From: JAJPJX01 sp964568355
GTDB taxonomy: Bacteria; Acidobacteriota; Terriglobia; Bryobacterales; Bryobacteraceae
Reading direction: 5' to 3'
DNA length: 11,754 nucleotides
NCBI GenBank assembly: GCA_964568355.1
Contig: CAZMRK010000800.1
Location: forward strand, 1-11,754
In this document: positions 1 through 6,838 of the stretch, in pieces
How the letters are laid out: each line of letters starts with the position of its first letter
How positions within the stretch are numbered: position 1 is the first letter of the stretch
Made by a program: the position numbers and the translations under genes
Notes under the pieces: model-generated
What the model saw: the letters and a program-made list of their open reading frames with translations, nothing else
Told to the model about the DNA's origin: nothing
Databases searched by the model: none

Positions 1-555
1 AACCTCGATGGGTTGCATGGTGTGTTCTTTGAGCTGCGCACGACGGGAGATCCGCTGGCGCTGGTGCCGGCAGTGCGCACGATCGTTCGGAAGGCGAGCC
101 CCAGCGTTCCGGTGACCGACGTCAAGACGCAGCAAGCACAAATCGACCAGACGATTCGCAACGAGCGGACATTCGCGCAGTTGTGCAGCGCGTTTGCCGC
201 TCTGGCTCTGATCATCGCCTGTGTGGGGATCTATGGAACCATGGCCTACCGGGTGGTGCGGCGGACCAGCGAGATCGGGATCCGGATGGCGTTGGGGGCC
301 ATGCAAGGCCAGATCGTGTGGATGGTGCTGCGGGAAGCGCTGGCAGTGGCCGCGATTGGCGTAGCCGCCGGCCTGGCTGGGGCGTGGGCCGTAACGCGAT
401 TTGTGGAGTCCTATCTGTTCGGACTGAAGCAGCACGACCCCTGGGTACTGGCTTGCGCGGCGCTGGTGCTGCTGGCTGCCGCGGCGGCAGCGGGCTACGC
501 ACCGGCATGGCGGGCCGCACGGACCGATCCGCTGGCCGCACTGCGCCACGAGTAA
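1..555 (+). CDS. MacB/FtsX-like (ADOP-type) ABC transporter permease, C-terminal part
   Basis: This is the C-terminal part of an inner-membrane permease of the MacB/FtsX superfamily. The reading frame is open to the left edge, so the start lies outside the window, and it stops at TAA 553-555. What is visible is the end of the periplasmic domain (VFFELRTTGDPLALVPAVR, then the stretch ending TIRNERTFAQL), followed by the three C-terminal membrane segments: about CSAFAALALIIACVGIYGTMA, LAVAAIGVAAGLAGAWAV and WVLACAALVLLAAAAAAGYA. The cytoplasmic motif RTSEIGIRMALGA and the terminal PAWRAARTDPLAALRHE are hallmarks of the family. In Acidobacteriota such proteins often carry two FtsX units without a fused ATPase (ADOP family), and this is probably the second unit. 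The substrate cannot be inferred. No terminator is evident between it and the next gene. The family call is very sure; the ADOP subtype is an inference. Confidence 0.92.
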   Translation, partial: NLDGLHGVFFELRTTGDPLALVPAVRTIVRKASPSVPVTDVKTQQAQIDQTIRNERTFAQLCSAFAALALIIACVGIYGTMAYRVVRRTSEIGIRMALGAMQGQIVWMVLREALAVAAIGVAAGLAGAWAVTRFVESYLFGLKQHDPWVLACAALVLLAAAAAAGYAPAWRAARTDPLAALRHE

Positions 556-581
556 GAGCCGAAAACAGACCTCATTTTACT

Positions 582-600
582 ATTGCAACTGATTTGCAAT
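582..600. promoter_or_regulatory. Perfect 7-bp dyad (ATTGCAA / TTGCAAT), possible operator
   Basis: ATTGCAA at 582-588 is exactly inverted as TTGCAAT at 594-600, with a 5-nt spacer. The first arm overlaps the proposed -35 box of the receptor gene, so a protein bound here could block or recruit polymerase. No regulator gene lies in the window. The symmetry is directly visible; the operator role is inferred. Confidence 0.35.
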
Positions 601-611
601 TCCTGTACATT
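583..611 (+). promoter_or_regulatory. Candidate sigma-70 promoter for the TonB receptor
   Basis: TTGCAA (583-588, 4/6 to TTGACA) is separated by exactly 17 nt from TACATT (606-611, 4/6 to TATAAT). The stretch is clearly AT-richer than its surroundings and lies between the permease stop and the receptor. The expected transcription start is near 618, practically on ATG 619. The transcript would therefore either be leaderless or use a start codon further downstream. The box assignment was made by eye only. Confidence 0.35.
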
Positions 612-615
612 ACAG
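603..615. promoter_or_regulatory. Perfect dyad CTGTA-CAT-TACAG, possible operator over the -10 region
   Basis: CTGTA (603-607) and TACAG (611-615) are exact inverted arms around CAT. The dyad covers the proposed -10 box and ends four bases before ATG 619. TGTA/TACA arms recall sites used by small winged-helix repressors such as the PadR family, which are often neighbours of ADOP permeases. No such regulator is present here, so the identity of the binder is speculation. Confidence 0.35.
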
Positions 616-618
616 AGT

Positions 619-3600
619 ATGAGGTCTGAAGACTTGAAAATCCCCACACATCGCGCGTCCGTGCGAAGCCTCCGGGATGCGGGATTGCATTCTGTTTTTG
701 CCGCGCGGTGCGGTGTGGTGTTTGCGAGGGTGTACCGCTCCCTTACGGTCGCGGCTCGGTATGGGGGTGGGACGGTCGCGGATTGGTTTCGGCGATTGGT
801 CGCGGGTCGGTTGGGGAGATTGGTGGCGGGTGGTTTGGAGGGCTTGGCTCTCTTTGTACTCCTCTGCCCGGTGGTGTTCGGTGCCACCGGCGGGAGTATC
901 TCCGGCAATGTGGAGGACGCTACCACGGCTGTTCTGCCGGATGTCGTGGTCACCGCCACCAACAGCGCCACCGGCGTCGTCAGCCGCACGATTAGCAATG
1001 GGGCGGGATTCTATGCCTTCCCCGCCCTGCCCAGCGGCACCTACGAACTGCGAGTGGAGCAGTTCGGCTTCAAACCTTATCTGCAAACCGGAATTCCGGT
1101 GATTTCCGACGGCGCGATAAAGGCAGATATCCTGCTGGAGCTTGGCACTCGTAACGAGACGGTGGTGGTGACCGAAGGCGTAGCGCAAGTGGAAACGGCC
1201 AACACCCAGATGGGCGATCTCATCGGAAGCGCGAAGATGACGGCGATTCCGGTGAACGGCCGCAGCTATACCGATCTGCTGGCGATCCAACCCGGAGTCA
1301 CCCCGGTTTCCGCAAAACAGCCCAACGCGGTGATGATGTCCGGCTGCGCCGCCGCCCCGCCCTCAGGCGACCTCAATCCGGGGGATATGTCGGTCAGCGG
1401 CCAGCGTGAGACCGCCAATGGCTTTTCGGTAAACGGCAGCTCCGTGCAGGAGGATTTCAACATGTTCGCCGCGGTGATCCCGAACCTGGATTCCATCCAG
1501 GAGTTCCGCGTGCTCACCAGCAACTTCGACGCGGAGTATGGGAACTTCAGCGGAGGCCAGATCGTCGTCACGACGAAATCGGGCGCCAACCAGCTACACG
1601 GCAGCGCTTTCGAGTTTCTGCGCAATACCAATCTCTCGGGGCGCAACTTTTTCGCGCCCGCACGGGCCAACTACGACCGCAACCAATTCGGCGGCACCGG
1701 CGGCGGCGCGCTTCGCAAAGACCGCGCTTTCTTCTTCGTGGACTATCAAGGCACGCGCATGACCCGGGGCGTCGACACGGGCCTCATCTCCGTTCCTTCG
1801 CTGGCCAACCGGGCCGGCGATTTCTCCGATATCGCCAGTTCGCTCACCGGGACGGTCAATGGCCAGGCGTGGGCGGACCGGCTCTCCTCCAAGCTGGGGT
1901 ATACGGTGGTGCCCGGCGAGCCATACTATACGCCGGGTTGTGTCACTTCGGCACAGTGCGTACTGCCCAACGCGCAGATTCCCCGCAGCGCCTGGGCTGT
2001 GCCGGCCACCAACCTGTTGTCCTACATTCCGACGCCCAATCAAGGCTCGCGAATCTTTTCCACCTCCGCCTATGACCAGACCTTGCGGGACGATAAAGGC
2101 GCGGTCCGCATCGATCTGAATACGCGCTGGGGCGCTCTTTCCGCCTACTACTTTTCCGACGATTACACGTTCGACAATCCCTACCCGACCAATCAGGGCG
2201 GAGCCAATGTCCCCGGCTTCAACGCGCTGACTCTGGGCCGCGCGCAATTGGCCACAGTCGGATTGAGCACCACCTTCAGTCCCAGCGCGATCAATGAGCT
2301 GCGCCTGAGCTATATGCGCACGGCCAACAATATCGGCCAGCCGATCGGCGGAGTCGGTCCCAGCCTGGTATCGCAGGGCTTTGTCGATGCTTCGGGCAAT
2401 CCGACGATCGTCCCGCTCGCGCCCGAGATCGAAGGCATCGAGAACGTGTCCTTCAGCGATTTCACCATCGGTGTCAATGTGACGGGGGTCGTGCAGGCCA
2501 ACAATACGTATCAGATCTCGGACAACTTCTCGAAGGTGACCGGCACGCACATGCTGAAGTTCGGCGCCGACGCCCACTTCGACCAGATCAACATTGCCCC
2601 CAACGCTACTTACAACGGAACGTTTATGTTCCAGGGGACCGAGACCGGCTCGGATTTCGCCGACTATCTGCTCGGCATCGCCAGCGTCTACGCCCAAGGC
2701 GATTCCAAACATTTCTATCCGCGCAATAAGTACATCGGGCTGTATGCGCAGGATCGCTGGCAGGTGCGGCCGGACCTGACCCTCAATTACGGGCTGCGCT
2801 GGGACATGCTGCCGGCCTGGAGCGAGAAGTTCAACCAGATTCAGACAGCCGTGCTGGGCCAGCAGTCGGTGGTTTATCCCGGCGCTCCGCAAGGGCTGGT
2901 GTTCCCCGGCGACGCGGGCATCCCTTCCACGCTCGCCCCTACCCGGTATACGAACTTCGCCCCGCGTATCGGACTGGCCTGGGCGCCTTCTTTTGATAGC
3001 GGTCTTTTAGGCAAGCTGATCGGCAGCGGCAGAAAGACCAGCATTCGCGCCGGCTTCGGGATGTACTACACCGCGATCGAAGGACTGTCGGCCGGCATCA
3101 TGAGCGCGAATGCTCCCTACGGTATGGATTTCGACAGCTTCGGACCGCCGCTGTTCGAGAATCCTTTCGTCATCGCCGCCACGGGCGAGAATATCGGCCA
3201 GCGGTTCCCTTCGGACATCGCCACGCCGGGCGCCTCGGCACAATCGCCGAATCACTCGGTCGACTGGGCCCGCTATCTTCCCATCGGCCATATGCCCGGT
3301 TACGCGAATGACAATGTAACGCCTTACACCGAAAGCTACATGTTCTCCATCCAGCGCGAATTGGGCCGCAATACGACGCTCAGCCTGGGCTATGTCGGCT
3401 CCCAGGGACACCATCTGCTGGCGCTGGTTGCCGCAAATCCAGGCAATGCCGCCCTTTGTCTCAGCCTCAGCCGGCCGGAGAATGTGATGCCCGGATCCGC
3501 CACCTGCGGCCCGTTCGGCGAGAACAATACGTACACGGCGCGCGATGGCCGCGTTTATCAGGGCACGCGAGGTCCGTTCAGCTCCCAGTTCGCCGGCTTC

Positions 3601-4341
3601 ACTTATCAGAAGACCGTCGGGAATTCCAACTACAACGCGTTCGAGGCTTCGCTGCGGCACAGCAGCGACCGGCTGGAGTTTCTGGTCGGCTACACTTACG
3701 GCAAGTCGCTGGACCAATCCTCCAGCCTCTCGGAGGGCATCAATCCGGTCAACGGCCGGCTGAGCCGCGCTCCTTCGGCCTTCGACCTGCGCCATAATTT
3801 CGTGGCCAGCTACCATTGGAATCTACCCATCGCGAAGATGCTGAAGAAGCGCAATGCGTGGACCGACGGATGGTCTTTGTCCGGTATTACCCGCTTCAGC
3901 ACCGGGCTTCCGGTTACGTTGTTCAACAACGCCGATACCTCGCTGCTGGGCACCATTCCCAATGGCATCAACAGCGATGGGCTTGATACTCCGGATTACA
4001 CTCCCGGCAATCTGGCGGTCAATACGGACCCGCGCAATGGCCGCCCGGCGTTCAATACCTCGCTGTTCAAGCTTCCGGATGCGGGCACGCTCGGCACGGC
4101 CGCGCGGCGGTTCATCTATGGTCCGGGGATGGCCAATTTTGATGCGGCTTTGCTCAAGAACGTGCGATTCTCGGATACGCATTCGCTCGATCTGCGGTTC
4201 GAGGCGTTTAATGTGTTCAATCACGCCCAGTTCTTCGGCGCCGCGGCGGTCAATGGAAATATCTCCAGCCCGAGCTTCGGGCAGATTGTGAGCGCGAATT
4301 CACCAAGGGTGATTCAGCTTGGGATGAAGTTTCATTTTTGA
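619..4341 (+). CDS. Oar-like TonB-dependent receptor with N-terminal carboxypeptidase-regulatory-like domain
   Basis: This is a large outer-membrane beta-barrel receptor; its ligand is unknown. From the signal peptide on it reads: hydrophobic core GLALFVLLCPVVFGA (about 841-885); a CarboxypepD_reg-like domain (889-1180, GGSISGNV, then the stretch with GFYAFPALPSGTYELRV); a plug (about 1190-1650, with IPVNGRSYTDLLAIQPGVTP, DSIQEFRV, GGQIVVTTKSGAN, GSAFEFLRN); then a barrel ending LDLRFEAFNVFNHAQF and LGMKFHF with a terminal aromatic residue. Cysteine pairs near 1936/1957 and 3456/3505 could form loop disulfides. No clear TonB box was seen. ATG 619 is the only in-frame ATG before the mature protein and gives 1240 aa. 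It leaves about 75 residues ahead of the hydrophobic core, much longer than a normal signal peptide. TTG 796 or TTG 820/GTG 823, preceded by GGGGAG at 813-818, would give a conventional one. The intervening leader is built from repeats (see separate entries). The product class is very sure; the start is not. Confidence 0.9.
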   Translation: MRSEDLKIPTHRASVRSLRDAGLHSVFAARCGVVFARVYRSLTVAARYGGGTVADWFRRLVAGRLGRLVAGGLEGLALFVLLCPVVFGATGGSISGNVEDATTAVLPDVVVTATNSATGVVSRTISNGAGFYAFPALPSGTYELRVEQFGFKPYLQTGIPVISDGAIKADILLELGTRNETVVVTEGVAQVETANTQMGDLIGSAKMTAIPVNGRSYTDLLAIQPGVTPVSAKQPNAVMMSGCAAAPPSGDLNPGDMSVSGQRETANGFSVNGSSVQEDFNMFAAVIPNLDSIQEFRVLTSNFDAEYGNFSGGQIVVTTKSGANQLHGSAFEFLRNTNLSGRNFFAPARANYDRNQFGGTGGGALRKDRAFFFVDYQGTRMTRGVDTGLISVPSLANRAGDFSDIASSLTGTVNGQAWADRLSSKLGYTVVPGEPYYTPGCVTSAQCVLPNAQIPRSAWAVPATNLLSYIPTPNQGSRIFSTSAYDQTLRDDKGAVRIDLNTRWGALSAYYFSDDYTFDNPYPTNQGGANVPGFNALTLGRAQLATVGLSTTFSPSAINELRLSYMRTANNIGQPIGGVGPSLVSQGFVDASGNPTIVPLAPEIEGIENVSFSDFTIGVNVTGVVQANNTYQISDNFSKVTGTHMLKFGADAHFDQINIAPNATYNGTFMFQGTETGSDFADYLLGIASVYAQGDSKHFYPRNKYIGLYAQDRWQVRPDLTLNYGLRWDMLPAWSEKFNQIQTAVLGQQSVVYPGAPQGLVFPGDAGIPSTLAPTRYTNFAPRIGLAWAPSFDSGLLGKLIGSGRKTSIRAGFGMYYTAIEGLSAGIMSANAPYGMDFDSFGPPLFENPFVIAATGENIGQRFPSDIATPGASAQSPNHSVDWARYLPIGHMPGYANDNVTPYTESYMFSIQRELGRNTTLSLGYVGSQGHHLLALVAANPGNAALCLSLSRPENVMPGSATCGPFGENNTYTARDGRVYQGTRGPFSSQFAGFTYQKTVGNSNYNAFEASLRHSSDRLEFLVGYTYGKSLDQSSSLSEGINPVNGRLSRAPSAFDLRHNFVASYHWNLPIAKMLKKRNAWTDGWSLSGITRFSTGLPVTLFNNADTSLLGTIPNGINSDGLDTPDYTPGNLAVNTDPRNGRPAFNTSLFKLPDAGTLGTAARRFIYGPGMANFDAALLKNVRFSDTHSLDLRFEAFNVFNHAQFFGAAAVNGNISSPSFGQIVSANSPRVIQLGMKFHF
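732..761 (+). repeat. Dispersed-repeat-like word (readable as VPLPYGRGSV)
   Basis: The core CGCTCCCTTACGGTCGCGG (737-755) has an ACCG/CGGT inverted pair at 734-737 and 746-749. In the frame starting at 732 it reads VPLPYGRGSV, in the receptor frame RSLTVAARY, and on the minus strand SRDRKGAV. I recall these peptide words from spurious ORFs in many acidobacterial genomes, which suggests a genome-wide short repeat. That is memory, not a search, and only one copy is in this window. Here it sits inside the open leader of the receptor gene. Confidence 0.45.
775..846 (+). repeat. Three tandem 24-bp units encoding an 8-residue repeat
   Basis: Three consecutive 24-bp units (775-798, 799-822, 823-846) align without gaps. 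In the receptor frame they read VADWFRRL, VAGRLGRL and VAGGLEGL, so positions V, A, aromatic/L and L are kept. A shorter, more degenerate relative may lie just upstream (751-774). The unit is a multiple of three, so changes in copy number keep the frame. The last unit runs directly into the hydrophobic core of the signal peptide. The plus strand here is strongly G/T-rich with many GG runs. The repeat is directly visible; any function is unknown. Confidence 0.8.
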
Positions 4342-4356
4342 AGGCCGGAGGAATGG

Positions 4357-4378
4357 GCATCGACAAGAGTATCGATGC
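4357..4378. terminator. Stem-loop 1 in the convergent gap between the TonB receptor and holB
   Basis: GCATCGA (4357-4363) and TCGATGC (4372-4378) form a perfect 7-bp stem with an 8-nt loop, 15 nt after the receptor stop codon. No U-tract follows on either strand, so it is not a textbook intrinsic terminator. It may stabilise 3' ends or take part in termination between converging genes. Confidence 0.4.
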
Positions 4379-4379
4379 G

Positions 4380-4396
4380 GCCCGCTGAAAGCGGGC
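4380..4396. terminator. Stem-loop 2, GC-rich, in the same convergent gap
   Basis: GCCCGCT (4380-4386) and AGCGGGC (4390-4396) form a perfect 7-bp GC-rich stem with a GAA loop, one base after stem-loop 1. It lies 17 bases from the holB stop, so it would be transcribed from both directions. There is no T-run beside it. Such compact hairpins are also typical of REP-like dispersed repeats; only one copy is present here. Confidence 0.45.
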
Positions 4397-4413
4397 GCCA
4401 CGGCGGGGCCTGG

Positions 4414-5442
4414 TTAGGTCCCGCGCAGTTCTACGACCAGGGCATCCAGGGCGATGCTTTTTTGAATGTTTCGCCGCACCAGCATGGCCAGTTCGTCGAC
4501 CTGCTTGACCGCGGCGCGCATCCAGCGGAAGCTGAGCTTTGCCGCAACGGCTTCGAGTTCCCGCCGGATGTCGCGATTGCGGATCTCCCCGCCGGCCTCG
4601 CGCAAAACCATCAGGTCGCGCAGCAGGTCGTAGAGCACTTTCAGGTGGAGCTCCAGTTTCTCGCTCTTGCTCCTTCCGATGGTTTCCGAATACGGCACCC
4701 AGGTACTGAACGGCGCCAGATTCGCCGCCGCCTTGACCAGGGCGAGCATGGCGGCGCGCCGCTTATCGTAGGACTCCAGATCGAGCGAAACCGCTATGCC
4801 GGGGCTGCCGCCCGAGAGCGCGATACGCCGCTGCGGATCGGCCAACCCCTTGAAGCGCGCAAACGCCTGCATCTCTTCTTCGGCCAGCGGCGTGAAGTGA
4901 AACGGCACCGCGCGCGAGCGGATGGTGGGCAGCAGATCGTAAGCGTTCTCGGCGGTCATGACCAGCACCAGGTGGTCCGGCGGCTCTTCGAGCGTTTTCA
5001 ACAGCGAGTTGGCGGCCTGGTCGTTGGCCCGGTCTACATGATCGATCAGAAAGACGCGCCGCTCCCCGCGCATCGGCTTATATTGGGCGCGCTCCTTCAA
5101 CAATCGGGTCTGCTGGATCGAGATCTGGCGCAGAGGGCCATCCGGCGCGAACGTCACGAAATCCGGATAGGTGGCGAACAGCAGCGGATCTTCATTCCGG
5201 CGGTCGGCCGGCCAGCGTTCGCGCACGGCCACCGTCTCCAAATTGGGCTCCAGGCTGAGGTCGTCCTGCTCGATGGCCTCCGCATGGCCCAGGAGCAGGG
5301 CTGCCAGCCGCCGCGCCAGAGTCGCTTTGCCAGTCCCTTCCGGGCCGGAGAAGAGCAGCGTCTGGGGCAGCCGTCCGCTCTCCACCATCTGCTGGAGGGC
5401 GCGCGTCACATGCGCATTGCCCCAATAGTGCTCAAAGGACAT
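4414..5442 (-). CDS. holB: DNA polymerase III subunit delta-prime (clamp loader)
   Basis: This is the delta-prime subunit of the clamp loader that opens and loads the beta sliding clamp in the replisome; 342 aa, a normal length. The AAA+ core has a Walker A-like GPEGTGKA (residues 33-40), FLIDHVD (131-137), NSLLKTLEEPP (145-155) and LLPTIRSRA (170-178). The last is the SRC motif with its arginine kept and cysteine replaced by alanine. C-terminal helices (about 225-342) form the collar. The protein has no cysteine at all, so the four-cysteine zinc module seen in E. coli delta-prime is missing. Its place (about 60-95) is taken by a charged linker before TYPDFVTFAP. ATG 5440-5442 lies inside the end of tmk (11-nt overlap), which implies translational coupling; no strong Shine-Dalgarno was seen. 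It stops at TAA 4414-4416 and is the last gene of the minus-strand run. A gamma/tau subunit is unlikely given the length, the degenerate features and the tmk neighbour. Confidence 0.93.
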   Translation of the reverse strand: MSFEHYWGNAHVTRALQQMVESGRLPQTLLFSGPEGTGKATLARRLAALLLGHAEAIEQDDLSLEPNLETVAVRERWPADRRNEDPLLFATYPDFVTFAPDGPLRQISIQQTRLLKERAQYKPMRGERRVFLIDHVDRANDQAANSLLKTLEEPPDHLVLVMTAENAYDLLPTIRSRAVPFHFTPLAEEEMQAFARFKGLADPQRRIALSGGSPGIAVSLDLESYDKRRAAMLALVKAAANLAPFSTWVPYSETIGRSKSEKLELHLKVLYDLLRDLMVLREAGGEIRNRDIRRELEAVAAKLSFRWMRAAVKQVDELAMLVRRNIQKSIALDALVVELRGT

Positions 5443-6070
5443 AGGGACTCACCACGCGCCAGATCTCTGCTTCCACCGCATCCCGGCCGGCCCGCCCGTC
5501 GATCACGCGAAAGCGCTGTTTCTCGCGTTCGGCCAAGGCCAGATAAGCATCGCGCACCTGGCGATGAAATTCCACCGATTGCTCGTCCATGCGCGTTTCG
5601 GAATGCCGGGCGGCCGCGTTTCGCGCATAGGCGCGCGCCAGGCTGGTCTCCAGGTCGATATCGAGCAGCACGGTGAGATCGGGCGCCAGCCCGCGGCAGG
5701 CGATCCGGTCGAGCGTCATCACGGTTTCCCGGCCCAGGCCGCGCGCGCATCCCTGGTAGACCAGCGTGGAATCGGTGAAGCGGTCCGAGACCACGATTTC
5801 GCCGCGCTCGAGCGCCGGCCGGATCCACTCGTCCACGTTCTGCGCCCGGGCAGCGAAATAGAGCAGCAGCTCGGCCGTCGGGAACAGCTCCTGGTTGGCC
5901 GAGTCCAACAGGATATGGCGGATCTGGAGGCCGATGGGGGTGCCGCCCGGCTCGGCTGTTTCGAGTACCGACCGCCCCATCGCCCGCAGCCGGTCGACCA
6001 GACGCCGGATCTGGGTGCTCTTGCCGCACCCATCCATCCCCTCAAATGTGAGAAAGAGACCGCGCTTCAC
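5432..6070 (-). CDS. tmk: Thymidylate kinase
   Basis: This enzyme phosphorylates dTMP to dTDP with ATP in the cytosol, an essential step toward dTTP. Its 212 aa match the family. Visible motifs are the P-loop FEGMDGCGKSTQ (residues 9-20), the DR motif DRFTDSTLVYQG (97-107 region) that binds the nucleotide base, LDIDLETSLAR (136-146), and an arginine-containing lid around ARNAAARHSETR (149-160). The start is GTG 6068-6070, chosen because the protein then begins MKRGLFLTFEG as in homologues. That GTG overlaps the TGA of the FAH gene (GTGA, 4-nt overlap). A longer open frame continues upstream to 6226 but lies inside the FAH gene and has no family character. The gene ends 11 nt inside holB. The close tmk-holB pairing is known from many bacteria. 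There is no strong Shine-Dalgarno, so translation probably depends on coupling. Confidence 0.95.
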   Translation of the reverse strand: MKRGLFLTFEGMDGCGKSTQIRRLVDRLRAMGRSVLETAEPGGTPIGLQIRHILLDSANQELFPTAELLLYFAARAQNVDEWIRPALERGEIVVSDRFTDSTLVYQGCARGLGRETVMTLDRIACRGLAPDLTVLLDIDLETSLARAYARNAAARHSETRMDEQSVEFHRQVRDAYLALAEREKQRFRVIDGRAGRDAVEAEIWRVVSPYVL

Positions 6071-6831
6071 GCCACTCGATTCCGCAGAACTCCGATGCCT
6101 TCGATGTCCACTTCCACGACATCCCCCGGATTCATCTTGCGCGTGGTTTGGGGCGTACCGGTGTAGATCACATCTCCGGGAAAGAGCGTCACCCAGCGGC
6201 TGACCCAGCTCACCACCGTGGAACAATCGAAAATCAAATCGGAAGTGTACTGCTCCTGTACCACTTCCCCATTAAGGCGCGTGCGCAGCAGCAGCTTGCT
6301 ATAGTCCAGACCCTGCACGATCGCCGGGCCGAGCGGCGAGAAGGTATCCGAGCCCTTGGCCCTCCACCATTGCAGGTCCTTCTGCGCGCCGTTCTGCCAA
6401 TCCCGCTCGCTTACGTCGTTGCCGCAGGTGACGCCGAAGACGTACTCGTGGGCCTCGTCGACGGGAACGTTCTTGGCTCGCTTGCCGATCACCAGCACCA
6501 GTTCGCCCTCGTAATGCACGTTCTGCGCGTCGGGCGGAATGACGATGGTGCCTTCGGCCGGCAGCAGCGAACTGGTCGGCTTATAGAACATTTCCGGATT
6601 GGCCGGCTGCGGCCGCGTACCCAGATGGCTTTTGTAGTTTCTGCCCACCGCCAGAATCTTGGGAGGCTCGCAGGGGCACCGCAGCTTCACTTCCTCTATG
6701 TGGAACTTGCGTCCCGTCTCTTTGTGATGGCCGAACAGGTCGCCTGCAAACTCGTGGATGGTGGTGCCGTCCAGAATGCCGTAAGCCGAGCCGGAACCGT
6801 CCTGGAAACGTACATAACGTGTGATGTCCAC
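6067..6831 (-). CDS. Fumarylacetoacetate hydrolase (FAH) family protein
   Basis: This is a cytosolic metal-dependent enzyme of the FAH superfamily, which includes acylpyruvate hydrolases, oxaloacetate decarboxylases and the HpcE-type isomerase/decarboxylase; 254 aa. Family motifs are KILAVGRNYKSHL (58-70), the metal site HYEGELVLVIG (E108, E110) with D139 in GNDVSERDWQ, the active-site KGSDTFSPLGP (159-169, K159 and D162), GDVIYTGTP (219-227), and the terminal PGDVVEVDIEGIGVLRNRV. All metal ligands are present, so it should be active, but the sequence does not decide the substrate. The start is taken as GTG 6829-6831, 7 nt after the antiporter stop. An upstream frame reaches 6918 but overlaps the antiporter. 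Its stop codon overlaps the tmk start. It is an unexpected partner for replication genes; it may clear a metabolite or simply be co-transcribed. Confidence 0.88.
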   Translation of the reverse strand: MDITRYVRFQDGSGSAYGILDGTTIHEFAGDLFGHHKETGRKFHIEEVKLRCPCEPPKILAVGRNYKSHLGTRPQPANPEMFYKPTSSLLPAEGTIVIPPDAQNVHYEGELVLVIGKRAKNVPVDEAHEYVFGVTCGNDVSERDWQNGAQKDLQWWRAKGSDTFSPLGPAIVQGLDYSKLLLRTRLNGEVVQEQYTSDLIFDCSTVVSWVSRWVTLFPGDVIYTGTPQTTRKMNPGDVVEVDIEGIGVLRNRVA

Positions 6832-6838
6832 AGTCCCG

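Noticed and set aside
775..846. CRISPR-like array
   Set aside because: The units are contiguous with no spacers, diverge from each other, keep a reading frame, and no cas gene is present.
1594..2892. Minus-strand open frame of 432 codons inside the receptor gene
   Set aside because: It is antisense to well-conserved plug and barrel motifs, its product is a low-complexity G/R/V/I-rich chain with no recognisable domain, and such mirror frames are common in GC-rich genes.
4375..5676. Plus-strand open frame of 433 codons opposite holB and tmk
   Set aside because: It covers two clear enzymes on the other strand, its product is R/Q/H-rich without motifs, and it begins inside the stem-loop region.
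5432..6226. Longer thymidylate kinase starting at 6226
   Set aside because: The extra 52 residues lie in the FAH coding region and have no kinase character; GTG 6070 gives the standard N-terminus and a GTGA coupling.
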